From: Fulvia fulva
Taxonomy: Eukaryota; Ascomycota; Dothideomycetes; Mycosphaerellales; Mycosphaerellaceae
Length of the DNA stretch: 64,000 nucleotides
Assembly: GCF_020509005.1 (NCBI RefSeq)
Contig: NC_063012.1
Location: 2,914,001 to 2,978,000 of the forward strand
Direction of reading: 5' to 3'
The notes beneath the pieces were generated by a model that had not been told where the DNA came from, did no database searches, and saw nothing but the letters and a program-made list of their open reading frames with translations. Within the stretch, counting starts at the first letter, position 1. Each line of letters starts with the position of its first letter. A program made the translations under genes and the position numbers. Positions 41,963-53,087 of this stretch are shown here, piece after piece.

Positions 41963-44900
41963 GTAGCCCCCCCGAACAAAGCTAAGTTCCTACGAAGCCG
42001 TAGTAGTGCCACATATCGAGGATGTTCAGCTTCAGTACTAGGCCTAGGCCTGATGTCATAGTCGATACACTATTGGTAAGCCCCGTCGAAGAGCTCAGAT
42101 TCGAAGAGCCTGCCGATATTGACTTCTGGGCCGTCTACGCGGGCGTGGTATTCTTCGATTGCTTAACGATTGAAGATAATATGTTGGATAGGTTCCTATA
42201 AGGTATCCTACTTAGGGCAACCTTGCTATTCGACTTTATACTTGATCGGCGGTAGTCCTTTAACGTCGTTAGGCTCTACGCGGATTCCCCGGATCTTGCG
42301 GACGGCATAGTCGTTAGAAGGTAGGTTAATAGGCTCGTCGACTTCTACTTCATCGGGAGGACCTAGCATGTCTTGGTTTTGGTTCGGGAATAGGTCCTTA
42401 GCCGACGGCCGAAGGCGTACGGGATGGAAGACGTCGTAGATCTTTATGTTCGTAGGAAGAGCTAGACGGTAGGCGTGTGAACTGATACGCTCGGTGATCT
42501 CAAAAGGACCTAGGTTCTTCTAGTTCAGCTTCTTGGAGGGGCGGTCTGTCTTGATGTTCTTGGAGTTAAGGTAGACCATATCGCCTACTTGGTAGTCGGG
42601 AGCTGGCTAGCGACGACGATTGGCTTGATCCTCGTAGATTGCTTGTGCGTACACTATCTCGTCGTGAACTTCTTTATAGATCTATGAGAGCATAGTAGCG
42701 AACTCGTCTGCTGCTTGCTCGTTTGCGTCTTCGGTAGGCGGGAGAGGTTCTTCTAGTTCTATGCCTATACGAGGGTGGTAACCTCTCGTAGTATAGAAGG
42801 GAGAGTAGCCAGTAGTCTCCGAGTCCTAGTTACGAGTAGCGAACTCTACCGTAGGGATATACTGAGGCCAATCCTTCTAGTAGTAGTCGACGAAGTAACG
42901 AAGGACCTACTCGAGGATAGCGTTCGTAATTTCGGTCTGGCCGTCGGTCTGTGGCTGAAAACTGGTCGAGAGGTTATGCTTAATGCCTAGGATAGCACAC
43001 AGACGCTTCCAGAAGTACGAGATGAACTAGGTGCCTCTGTTAGAGGTGATGCTATCCGGGAGGCCTTAAAAGCGCTAGACGAATTCGTAGAACAAGCGAG
43101 CAGTCTCCTTTGCGGTCATACTCTAGCACGGGATCATGTACCGGTCCTTAGAGTGACGGTCCACGATCACTAGAAGGGCCTTTGCTTTCACGCCGCTGAA
43201 GGTCTTACCGTGAGGAAGATCGGGGATAAAGTCTATAGTGATGTGCTTCTACGGACGATCAGGAGCCGGGAGAGGGTACAAGAGACCGTGGGGACGGTGG
43301 CGGTTAGCTTTGGCTCTTCGGCAAGTAGCGCAGTTTAGTACGTAGCGGCGGACGTCCTTCTAGGAATGCGGCCACTAGTAATACCTAGCGAGGAGCTTGT
43401 GGGTCTTAGCTACGCCTGGGTGACCCCTAGAGGCGGAGTCGTGGATGATTTAAAGAATCTCAGCTCGGATATTAGAGCCTTCGGGCTGCGGTACGTAAAG
43501 CTTCTTACGGAAGTAGACGACACCTCCCTAGAGCTCGTACTCGGACAGCGAGAAGCCCGGGAATGTCCTCGCGCTAGATTCAAGGGCCTGAACTAACTCT
43601 TAGGCGTCTATGTCGGCATCGTACGCTGTTCGTACTCGTGCCATAATGCCTTCGGGCTGCTCCTTATTATCAAACCCCTTAAAGTCTGATTCGGATGAGC
43701 CGTCGGTCGTTACTAAGCCCTCTTTATCGTCGTTCAAGTCCTTAGCGTCCGAGGCGTATTCTTCAGGCTCGGATTCATCGTCACTCTCGTCAAGGTAGGC
43801 AGGAGCGAGCACGAGAGTAGCAAAGGAAGCGGCGAGCGTAGGCTGGCCGTTCGATAGGTACTCTCGAAGCTCGGAAGAGAGGTTGTGCTCTTTGATGACT
43901 TGTTGCCCTACGATTTGCCGGCCCCCTCTTCGATCAACTAGAGAGTCACTAGGGCGGCGGGTAAGGGCGTCGGCTATCGAGTTGGCCTTGCCGGGCGTGT
44001 ACGAGATCACGAAGTTAAACCGGGAGAGGAACTCGCTCTAGCGGGCCTGGCGACGATTAAGCAGCTTGCTCTTCATAAAGTAGACGAGGTTCTTATGGTC
44101 GGAGCTTACTTAGACGGGCATAGTAGAGCCTTCGAGCTCGGGGCGCCACTCTTCGAAAGCTTTGACGATGGCGAGAAGCTCCTTGTCGTAGATCTCGTAG
44201 TTATACTCCGTGGCGGTCATCTTCTTAGAGAGGAAGGCGACAGGTAACTAGGGGGATTCAGGCGAGCGGCGTTGTAGCAGGACACCGCCCACCACGCCGT
44301 CGGATACGTCGGTCTCTACACGGGTCTCTAGTTCGAAATCGAAGTGCCGTAGAAGCGGGTTCTTAACAAACTTCGCTTTAAGCAAGTCAAAAGCCTCCTA
44401 GCATTCGTCGGTCTAGGCGAACTTCTTACCCTTACGCGTGAGCTTCGTCAAAGGGCGTACTACGCCCGAAAATGCGTGGATGAAGCGGCGGTAGAAGTTG
44501 GCAAAGCCTAGGAAACCCTAGACCTCTCTGACGTTCGTAGGAGCATCCTATTCGACGATAGCGTCGATCTTCTCTTGGTCCATCTTGATGCCGTCTGCGG
44601 TAATGATCAAACTAAGGAACTTGACTTCGGTCTTCTCAAACTCGTACTTGTCGATGTCGAGCTACAAGCCGGCGTCTACGAGCTTCTAAAGGACCTTATA
44701 GACGTACTCGCGGTGCTCCTCCTTGGTCTCGCTATAGACTAGGATGTCGTCGATGTAGGTAGTGTAGAACTGATCGAGGAACTCCTAAAGGATGTCGTTA
44801 ATGAAGTTCTAGAAGGTACTAGGCCCGTTACAAACGCCGAAGGGCATAACGAGCGACTCGAACAGCCCGTAGCGAGTACGGAAGGCTATGAGATACTCGT

Positions 44901-46940
44901 GTCCTTCTGCTATTCGTAACTTGTTGAACGTAGCGATGACATCGAGCTTAGTGAAGTACTTGGCCTTAGAGAGGCGCTCGAGCGTCTCCTAAATCAACGG
45001 TATTAGGTAGCGGTTCTTCTTTATAACAGCGTTTAAGCCTCGGTAGTCTACGTAGAAGCGTAGACCACCGCCGGGCTTCTTAACGAACATGACGGGACTA
45101 CTAGCGCTAGAACGGCTCGCTCGAATGAACCCCTTCTTTAGGTTCTCTTCGAGGTATCTCTTAAGGACGATAAGCTCTTCTCGGGATATAGAATATAACG
45201 GTCCGAACGGTGTCTCTGCACCTTCTTCTAGCTCAATCTTGTGGTCGTGAGGGCGATGAGGAGGTAGCTCGTCTACGGCTTTAGTATCGAATACGTAGAG
45301 GATGTGGTGTGCCTAAGGAGGGACCTTCGTAGCAGGGTCGGTAGGTGTACGCTTCTTATCGAGCTTCTCGAGGGCGATGTCGATATCGCGGAGAGAGGCG
45401 GCGAAGACTTGAGCTTTAGGCTACTTAGTAGTAGTGGTGAAGGTAGCGGCGTTTACCTAGAAGATCTTAGTATACTCAGGACCGCGCTAAGGCGGCGGAG
45501 AAGGCGGAGGTGCCGGAGGAACTTCTAGAGGGAAGCTGACAGTAAGGGAAGTCCAGTCGATGATAGGTCGGTGTCGTCTGAACTAGGGGAGGCCGAGGAT
45601 AAACTTCTAATGCGGTAGGGACGTAAGGAAGCTAGTGATCGACATACGCTTACCTCCGAGGGTGATTAACGTGTGTACAACATAAGTAATCTTACTAGTA
45701 GTAGTCTCCGTGCCGTTAAAGAGTTCAAGGGTGCGAGGGTACTTCAGTTCCTAGGGTTCGAGGTTGAGAGAGGTCGCGAGTTTATAGTCTATAAAAGACT
45801 CGCCTAGTGCGCCAGTGTCTATAAGAGTGAGATTAGAAGAAGAGAGTTTCTTTAAGCCGATATTTACATTCGTGACGAACGGTTTGTAAGCGTAGTCCTT
45901 GCCCGTCTCGTCGTATAGGTCTAGCTATGCTATATTGATCCTCAACTTCTTTCCTCTCTTCACTTTCGGTAAACGTTGTTCTTGGTCTTCATCGCGTCGA
46001 TAAGGAAGACCTAGGCTTTTTCCTACTTAGCGGGAGTAGTAGGAGCAGGCTCGATAGCGCCGATAGCGCCGCGAACCGGGTTACGGGCGTTACGGGTAGC
46101 GAGCTACGGACAGTTGGCTACGATATGGCCTGGACCGCCGCAGTAGGTATAGAGTCCGGCCTAGCGACGGCGAAGCTTCTCTTCGGGAGTGAGCTTACCG
46201 TTAACGAGGCCCTAGACTCGAGGGACGGCGGCACTAGCGCTAAGATCTATAGCGTTACCTATAGAGACGGGAGGGAGAGCCGTAGGAGCGGCGGCGCCTA
46301 GTAGAGTAGCGAAGTGGCTTCCGGGACTACGAGGCTAACGACCTTGAGAACGGGAAGCGAGGGGAGAGGCGGTATGTTTTATGTTAGAGTCGAGGCGCTA
46401 GCAGGTCTCGACGAGCTCACGGAAGCTTATAGCACCGACGTCCTTGTCCTCGAGGGCTCGAAGAAGCTCTGCTAACAAACCACGGCGGAGAGTGCTCTTC
46501 TTGGTCTCTTCGTTATAGCCGGTAAACCCGATGTCGCGGTTAAAGGCCGCGAGGTACTCGGCGAAGCTCTTGTTCTTCTAGAGGAGGTTATAGATGGCGT
46601 TCTAGGCGGTGGCTCTACGGTCTAGATCACTAAAGGCAGCACGGAGGTCCTGTATCAAGGTGAGGACGTCCGGGCAGCCGATAGTCTGCGTAGCGTTGTC
46701 GATATAGTGTTGTACCTAAGCCGCGGCGTCTCCCCGAAGGAGGGAGAAGACGTACGTGACTTTGTCCTTCTCTTACGGAAAGTGGTCGGTATTAGCTAAC
46801 AGCTTAATAGTAAGCTGTGTCTTAAATGCCTCAAACTTGCTCTTGTTACCGTCGAACTCGTCTAGGTCGTTGACCTTCTTAGAGAAGTGCTAGCGGCGGT
46901 TGTCGTCGGCGTACGGGGCGAGGTTCTAGAAGGTGTTTAC
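41442..46940 (-). mobile_element. B-1: minus-strand B copy, lightly RIP-mutated, main part
   Basis: It matches the intact B element in reverse: 3' LTR (41442-41962), purine tract, pol (about 45970-41963) and gag (about 46935-46025). Mutation is milder than in A-2 or B-2, with many CpA/TpG kept. One stretch of pol between RNase H and integrase, 44010-43600, is still open for 136 codons (starts MISYTPGKANSIADALTRR). Stops elsewhere inactivate it. The intact B element is inserted in its gag at 46941; the 5' remainder is at 53237-54029. Confidence 0.9.
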
Positions 46941-47460
46941 TGTCATGGTCTCCCCACAGAGAGTACAGATGGTGGGGACAGAAGAGCCTCAGAGTGCTCA
47001 GAAGTCGTCAAGAAGTGACAGTCCAGCTTGGTGTGTGAGCGCCAAGAATCACATGCCCCGCAACATTCACTACGGGACCCAGCCCTCCAAATTCACCCCT
47101 CTACTAAACCTTGACAGATTCACTTCGGCTCGTGACTGTGTGACTCACGGCACTCCCGCGAGCACCCGCGACTGCGCTGGACCCTGGAAGAAGCACGTGG
47201 AAGACTCGGAACGTAGGGCAGGTTGGAATAAGGTTTTGAGCAAAGCTGCTGAGCGCGGCTTCGCACGGGTTAGCCCTGTTGATGCGGGGACACGCACTCG
47301 CGAGGGTCGCGTATAAATATCTGGCCTTCCCCAGGCCTCTCTTGCTTCCTTCGTCTTTTGTTTTGTGTAGCAATCATACCATACCCTTTTGCATCTGCAC
47401 TTCGCACCTGCATTCTCGCTTTCACCCTTGCATCTCACAGGCCAGGCTCTCGCCCTGACA
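46941..47460 (+). repeat. B 5' LTR
   Basis: It starts TGTCATGG and ends CCCTGACA. TATAAATA lies at 47312-47319. An open frame of about 125 codons runs from the start of the LTR to the TATA box (to 47316), equivalent to the pol tail encoded in the 3' LTR. Confidence 0.96.
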
Positions 47461-47471
47461 TCACAAAAGAC
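47312..47471 (+). promoter_or_regulatory. B TATA box, likely transcript start and self-primer binding site
   Basis: TATAAATA starts at 47312. GTCTTTTGT (47353-47361) begins 41 nt later. ACAAAAGAC (47463-47471), 2 nt after the LTR, is its perfect complement. The layout is the same as in A but the 9-mer is different. Confidence 0.75.
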
Positions 47472-47502
47472 CAACAAACCGTCAACCACTCGAGTCATCC
47501 TC

Positions 47503-48663
47503 ATGGGTGACCACGCCACCGATAGAGGTGTCAACCTCGACAACCAAGACACTCCATTCCACTTCAGTGAGTGGACTGACATCCCCTTCTCGAACGCCGC
47601 TGCCTTCGGTGCCTGGGCAAACGCCAACCCCGACACCGCCTACGCTCTCATCAACCGCACCGTCTCCTCTTTCCGCGAGACCGCCCAGCAGGTCGAGCAA
47701 GCAAACAACCAAGCAACATACCTTCAAGGTATTGTGAACACCTTCCAGAACCTCGCCCCGCACGCCGACGACAACCGCCGCCAGCACTTCTCCAAGAAGG
47801 TCAACGACCCAGACGAGTTCGACGGCAACAAGAGCAAGTTTGAGGCATTTGAGACACAGCTCACCATCAAGCTGTTGGCTAATGCCGACCACTTTCCGCA
47901 AGAGAAGGACAAAGTCACGTACGTCTTCTCCCTCCTTCGGGGAGACGCCGCGGCTCAGGTACAACACTACATCGACAACGCCACGCAGACTATCGGCTGC
48001 CCGGACGTCCTCACCTTGATGCAGGACCTCCGTGCTGCCTTTGGTGATCCAGACCGTAGAGCCACCGCCCAGAACGCCATCCACAACCTCCTCCAGAAGA
48101 ACAAGAGCTTCGCCGAGTACCTCGCGGCCTTCAACCGCGACATCGGGTTCACCGGCTACAACGAAGAGACCAAGAAGAGCACTCTCCGCCGTGGTTTGTC
48201 AGCAGAGCTTCTTCGAGCCCTCGAGGACAAGGACGTCGGTGCTATGAGCTTCCGTGAGCTCGTCGAGACCTGCCAGCGCCTCGACTCCAACATGAAACAC
48301 ACCGCCTCTCTCCTCGCTTCCCGTTCTCAAGGTCGTCAGCCTCGGGGTCCCGGAAGCCACTTCGCTGCTCCACTAGGCGCCGCCGCTCCTACGGCTCTCC
48401 CTCCCGTCTCTGTAGGTGACGCTATGGATCTCAGCGCTGGTGCCGCCGTCCCTCGAGTCCAGGGCCTCGTCAACGGTAAGCTCACTCCCGAAGAGAAGCT
48501 TCGCCGTCGCCAGGCCGGACTCTGCACCTACTGCGGCGGTCCAGGCCACATCGCAGCCAACTGTCCGCAGCTCGCTGCCCGTAACGCCCGCAACCCGGTT
48601 CGCGGCGCTGTCGGCGCTATCGAGCCTGCTCCTGCTGCTCCCGCTGAGCAGGAAAAAGCCTAG
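47503..48663 (+). CDS. gag: B Gag polyprotein
   Basis: The protein is 386 residues from the ATG at 47503. The open frame extends upstream to an ATG at 47389, but that lies inside the LTR and before the primer site, so 47503 is the better start. The N-terminal half ends in a Gln-rich helical stretch (FRETAQQVEQANNQATYLQG). The capsid domain is at about 105-275 (DPDEFDGNKSKFEAFETQL, YVFSLLRGDAAAQVQHYI, FAEYLAAFNRDI). An Ala/Pro linker is followed by one zinc knuckle from residue 341 (CTYCGGPGHIAANC, the standard C-x2-C-x4-H-x4-C). It is much shorter than A Gag and lacks its coiled coil. It ends at TAG just after the slippery run. Confidence 0.95.
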   Translation: MGDHATDRGVNLDNQDTPFHFSEWTDIPFSNAAAFGAWANANPDTAYALINRTVSSFRETAQQVEQANNQATYLQGIVNTFQNLAPHADDNRRQHFSKKVNDPDEFDGNKSKFEAFETQLTIKLLANADHFPQEKDKVTYVFSLLRGDAAAQVQHYIDNATQTIGCPDVLTLMQDLRAAFGDPDRRATAQNAIHNLLQKNKSFAEYLAAFNRDIGFTGYNEETKKSTLRRGLSAELLRALEDKDVGAMSFRELVETCQRLDSNMKHTASLLASRSQGRQPRGPGSHFAAPLGAAAPTALPPVSVGDAMDLSAGAAVPRVQGLVNGKLTPEEKLRRRQAGLCTYCGGPGHIAANCPQLAARNARNPVRGAVGAIEPAPAAPAEQEKA

Positions 48664-48690
48664 GTCTTCCTCATCGACGCGATGAAGACC
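48651..48690 (+). promoter_or_regulatory. B gag/pol -1 frameshift signal
   Basis: GGAAAAA (48651-48657) is read as G GAA AAA in the gag frame. After a 5-nt spacer comes a hairpin: GGTCTTC (48663-48669) pairs with GAAGACC (48684-48690), and ATCG (48673-48676) with CGAT (48680-48683), with a 3-nt bulge and a 3-nt loop. The -1 frame is open from 48648. The slippery run is less canonical than in A. Confidence 0.65.
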
Positions 48691-48710
48691 AAGAACAACG
48701 TTTACCGAAA

Positions 48711-51700
48711 GTGAAGAGAGGAAAGAAGTTGAGGATCAATACAGCACAGCTAGACCTGTACGACGAGACGGGCAAGGACCACGCTTGCAAACCGTTCGTC
48801 ACGAATGTAAATATCGGCTCAAAGAAACTCTCTTCTTCCAATCTCACTCTCATGGACACTGGCGCACTAGGCGAGTCTTTTATGGACTATAAACTCGCGA
48901 CCTCTCTCAACCTCGAACCCCAGGAACTGAAGTACCCTCGCACCCTTGAACTCTTTGACGGCACGGAGACTACCACTGGTAAGATTACTCATGTTGTACA
49001 CACGTCAATCACCCTCGGAGGCAGGCGTATGTCGATCACCAGCTTCCTTACGTCCCTACCGCATCAGAAGTTTATCCTCGGCCTCCCCTGGTTCAGACGA
49101 CACCGACCTATCATCGACTGGACTTCCCTTACTGTCAGCTTCCCTCCAGAAGTTCCTCCGGCACCTCCGCCTTCTCCGCCGCCTCAGCGCGGTCCTGAGT
49201 ATACCAAGATCTTCCAGGTGAACGCCGCTGCCTTCACCACTGCTGCTAAGCAGCCCAAAGCTCAAGTCTTCGCCGCCTCTCTCCGCGATATCGACATCGC
49301 CCTCGAGAAGCTCGACAAGAAGCGTACACCTACCGACCCTGCTACGAAGGTCCCTCCTTGGGCACACCACATCCTCCACGTATTCGATGCTAAAGCCGCA
49401 GACGAGCTACCTCCTCATCGCCCTCACGACCACAAGATTGAGCTAGAAGAAGGTGCAGAGACACCGTTCGGACCGTTATATTCCATGTCCCGAGAAGAGC
49501 TTATCGTCCTCAAGAGATACCTCGAAGAGAACCTAAAGAAGGGGTTCATTCGAGCGAGCCGTTCCAGCGCTGGCAGTCCCGTCATGTTCGTCAAGAAGCC
49601 CGGCGGTGGTCTACGCTTCTGCGTAGACTACCGAGGCTTGAACGCTGTTACAAAGAAGAACCGCTACCCAATACCGTTGATTCAGGAGACGCTCGAGCGC
49701 CTCTCTAAGGCCAAGTACTTCACCAAGCTCGATGTCATCGCTGCGTTCAACAAGTTACGAATGGCAGAAGGACACGAGTATCTCACAGCCTTCCGTACTC
49801 GCTACGGGCTGTTCGAGTCGCTCGTTATGCCCTTCGGCGTTTGTAACGGGCCTAGTACCTTCCAGAACTTCATTAACGACATCCTTCAGGAGTTCCTCGA
49901 TCAGTTCTGCACTGCCTACATCGACGACATCCTAGTCTACAGCGAGACCAAGGAGGAGCACCGCGAGCACGTCTGTAAGGTCCTTCAGAAGCTCGCAGAC
50001 GCCGGCTTGCAGCTCGACATCGACAAGTGCGAGTTTGAGAAGACCGAAGTCAAGTTCCTTGGTTTGATCATTACCGCAGACGGCATCAAGATGGACCAAG
50101 AGAAGATCGACGCTATCGTCGAATGGGATGCTCCTACGAACGTCAAAGAGGTCCAGGGTTTCCTAGGCTTTGCCAACTTCTACCGCCGCTTCATCCACGC
50201 ATTTTCGGGCGTGGTACGCCCTTTGACGAAGCTCACGCGCAAGGGTGAGAAGTTCGCCTGGACCGACGAATGCCAGGAGGCTTTTGACTTGCTCAAAGCG
50301 AAGTTTGTTGAGAACCCGCTTCTACGGCACTTCGATTTCGAACTGGAGACCCGTGTAGAGACCGACGCATCCGACGGCGTGGTGGGCGGTGTCCTGCTAC
50401 AACGCCGCTCGCCTGAATCCCCCTGGTTACCTGTCGCCTTCCTCTCCAAGAAGATGACCGCCACGGAGTGTAACTACGAGATCTACGACAAGGAGCTTCT
50501 CGCCATCGTCAAAGCTTTCGAAGAGTGGCGCCCCGAGCTCGAAGGCTCTGCTATGCCCGTCCAAGTAAGCTCCGACCATAAGAACCTCGTCTACTTTATG
50601 AAGAGCAAGCTGCTCAATCGTCGCCAGGCCCGCTGGAGCGAGTTCCTCTCCCGGTTCAACTTCGTGATCTCGTACACGCCCGGCAAGGCCAACTCGATGG
50701 CCGACGCCCTTACCCGCCGCCCTGGTGACTCTCCAGTTGATCGAAGAGGGGGCCGGCAAATCGCAGGGCAACAAGTCATCAAAGAGCACAACCTCTCTTC
50801 CGAGCTTCGAGAGTACCTATCGAACGGCCAGCCTACGCTCGCCGCTTCCTTTGCTACTCTCGTGCTCGCTCCTGCCTACCTTGACGAGAGTGACGATGAA
50901 TCCGAGCCTGAAGAATACGCCTCGGACGCTGAGGACTTGAACGACGATGAAGAGGGCTCAGTAACGACCGACGGCTCATCCGAATCAGACTTTGAGGGGT
51001 TTGATAATGAGGAGCAGCCCGAAGGCATCATGGCACGAGTACGAACAGCGTACGATGCCGACATAGACGCCCAAGTGTTAGTTCAGGCCCTTGAATCTGG
51101 CGCGAGGACATTCCCGGGCTTCTCGCTGTCCGAGTGCGAGCTCCAGGGAGGTGTCGTCTACTTCCGTAAGAAGCTTTACGTACCGCAGCCCGAAGGCTCT
51201 AATATCCGAGCTGAGATTCTTCAAATCATCCACGACTCCGCCTCTGGGGGTCACCCAGGCGTAGCCAAGACCCACAAGCTCCTCGCTAGGTATTACTGGT
51301 GGCCGCATTCCTGGAAGGACGTCCGCCGCTACGTGCTGAACTGCGCTGCTTGCCGAAGAGCCAAAGCTAACCGCCACCGTCCCCACGGTCTCTTGCACCC
51401 TCTCCCGGCTCCTGATCGTCCGTGGAAGCACATCACTATGGACTTTATCACCGATCTTCCTCACGGCAAGACCTTCAGCGGCGTGAAAGCAAAGGCCCTT
51501 CTAGTGATCGTGGACCGTCACTCCAAGGACCGGTACATGATCCCGTGCTGGAGCATGACCGCAAAGGAGACTGCTCGCTTGTTCTACGAATTCGTCTGGC
51601 GCTTTCAAGGCCTCCCGGATAGCATCACCTCTGACAGAGGCACCCAGTTCATCTCGCACTTCTGGAAGCGTCTGTGTGCTATCCTAGGCATCAAGCATAA

Positions 51701-53087
51701 CCTCTCGACCAGTTTTCAGCCACAGACCGACGGCCAGACCGAAATTACGAACGCTATCCTCGAGCAGGTCCTTCGTTGCTTCGTCGACTACCACCAGAAG
51801 GATTGGCCTCAGCATATCCCTGCGGTGGAGTTCGCTACTCGTAACTGGGACTCGGAGACTACTGGCTACTCTCCCTTCTATACTACGAGAGGTTACCACC
51901 CTCGTACAGGCATGGAACCAGAAGAACCTCTCCCGCCTACCGAAGACGCAAACGAGCAAGCAGCAGACGAGTTCGCTACTATGCTCTCACAGATCCATGA
52001 AGAAGTTCACGACGAGATGGTGTACGCACAAGCAATCTACGAGGATCAAGCCAATCGTCGTCGCCAGCCAGCTCCCGACTACCAAGTAGGCGATATGGTC
52101 TACCTCAACTCCAAGAACATCAAGACAGACCGCCCCTCCAAGAAGCTGAACTGGAAGAACCTAGGTCCTTTTGAGATCACCGAGCGTATCAGTTCACACG
52201 CCTACCGTCTAGCTCTTCCTGCGAACATAAAGATCCACGACGTCTTCCATCCCGTACGCCTTCGGCCGTCGGCTGAGGACCCATTCCCGAACCAAAACCA
52301 AGACATGCCAGGTCCTCCCGATGAAGTAGAAGTCGACGAGCCTGTTAACCTACCTTCTGACGACTATGCCGTCCGCAAGATCCGGGGAATCCGCGTAGAG
52401 CCCAACGACGTTGAAGGACTACCGCCGATCAAATATGAAGTCGAATGGCAAGGTTGCCCTGAGTGGGATACCTCATGGGAACCTATCCAACATATCATCT
52501 TCAATCGTCAAGCAATCGAAGAATACCACGCCCGCGCAGACGGCCCAGAAGTCAACATCGGCAGGCTCTTCGAATCTGAGCTCTTCGACGGGGCTTACCA
52601 ATGGTGTATCGACCATGACATCAGGCCTAGGCCTGGTACTGAAGCTGAACATCCTCGATATGTGGAACTACTACGGCTTCGTAGGAACTCAGCTTTGTTC
52701 GGGGGGGCTACTGTCATGGTCTCCCCACAGAGAGTACAGAAGGTGGGGACAGAAGAGCCTCAGAGTGCTCAGAAGTCGTCAAGAAGTGACAGTCCAGCTT
52801 GGTGTGTGAGCGCCAAGAATCACATGCCCCGCAACATTCACTACGGGACCCAGCCCTCCAAATTCACCCCTCTACCAAACCTTGACAGATTCACTTCGGC
52901 TCGTGACTGTGTGACTCACGGCACTCCCGCGAGCACCCGCGACTGCGCTGGACCCTGGAAGAAGCACGTGGAAGACTCGGAACGTAGGGCAGGTTGGAAT
53001 AAGGTTTTGAGCAAAGCTGCTGAGCGCGGCTTCGCACGGGTTAGCCCTGTTGATGCGGGGACACGCACTCGCGAGGGTCGCGTATAA
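48711..53087 (+). CDS. pol: B Pol polyprotein: protease, RT, RNase H, integrase, chromodomain
   Basis: The frame is -1 to gag and is open without a stop from 48648, so it is probably made as a Gag-Pol frameshift product. There is no ATG at 48711 (it is GTG). Counting from 48711: aspartyl protease with LMDTGA, catalytic Asp 49; reverse transcriptase with [19 protein letters not shown] and YIDD at 403-406; RNase H with ETDASD near 551; integrase HHCC domain from 841, first Asp near 911, TSDRGTQF near 974, TDGQTE near 1006-1011; chromodomain at about 1218-1277 (DYAVRKIRGI, YEVEWQGCPEWDTSWEP). After the chromodomain the frame runs through the purine tract and 125 codons of the 3' LTR, stopping inside its TATA box. 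Confidence 0.95.
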   Translation: MKRGKKLRINTAQLDLYDETGKDHACKPFVTNVNIGSKKLSSSNLTLMDTGALGESFMDYKLATSLNLEPQELKYPRTLELFDGTETTTGKITHVVHTSITLGGRRMSITSFLTSLPHQKFILGLPWFRRHRPIIDWTSLTVSFPPEVPPAPPPSPPPQRGPEYTKIFQVNAAAFTTAAKQPKAQVFAASLRDIDIALEKLDKKRTPTDPATKVPPWAHHILHVFDAKAADELPPHRPHDHKIELEEGAETPFGPLYSMSREELIVLKRYLEENLKKGFIRASRSSAGSPVMFVKKPGGGLRFCVDYRGLNAVTKKNRYPIPLIQETLERLSKAKYFTKLDVIAAFNKLRMAEGHEYLTAFRTRYGLFESLVMPFGVCNGPSTFQNFINDILQEFLDQFCTAYIDDILVYSETKEEHREHVCKVLQKLADAGLQLDIDKCEFEKTEVKFLGLIITADGIKMDQEKIDAIVEWDAPTNVKEVQGFLGFANFYRRFIHAFSGVVRPLTKLTRKGEKFAWTDECQEAFDLLKAKFVENPLLRHFDFELETRVETDASDGVVGGVLLQRRSPESPWLPVAFLSKKMTATECNYEIYDKELLAIVKAFEEWRPELEGSAMPVQVSSDHKNLVYFMKSKLLNRRQARWSEFLSRFNFVISYTPGKANSMADALTRRPGDSPVDRRGGRQIAGQQVIKEHNLSSELREYLSNGQPTLAASFATLVLAPAYLDESDDESEPEEYASDAEDLNDDEEGSVTTDGSSESDFEGFDNEEQPEGIMARVRTAYDADIDAQVLVQALESGARTFPGFSLSECELQGGVVYFRKKLYVPQPEGSNIRAEILQIIHDSASGGHPGVAKTHKLLARYYWWPHSWKDVRRYVLNCAACRRAKANRHRPHGLLHPLPAPDRPWKHITMDFITDLPHGKTFSGVKAKALLVIVDRHSKDRYMIPCWSMTAKETARLFYEFVWRFQGLPDSITSDRGTQFISHFWKRLCAILGIKHNLSTSFQPQTDGQTEITNAILEQVLRCFVDYHQKDWPQHIPAVEFATRNWDSETTGYSPFYTTRGYHPRTGMEPEEPLPPTEDANEQAADEFATMLSQIHEEVHDEMVYAQAIYEDQANRRRQPAPDYQVGDMVYLNSKNIKTDRPSKKLNWKNLGPFEITERISSHAYRLALPANIKIHDVFHPVRLRPSAEDPFPNQNQDMPGPPDEVEVDEPVNLPSDDYAVRKIRGIRVEPNDVEGLPPIKYEVEWQGCPEWDTSWEPIQHIIFNRQAIEEYHARADGPEVNIGRLFESELFDGAYQWCIDHDIRPRPGTEAEHPRYVELLRLRRNSALFGGATVMVSPQRVQKVGTEEPQSAQKSSRSDSPAWCVSAKNHMPRNIHYGTQPSKFTPLPNLDRFTSARDCVTHGTPASTRDCAGPWKKHVEDSERRAGWNKVLSKAAERGFARVSPVDAGTRTREGRV

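Noticed and set aside
47482..48084. 200-codon minus-strand frame under the B gag
   Set aside because: Antisense of the capsid region with no recognisable domain; the sense frame has full Gag features.
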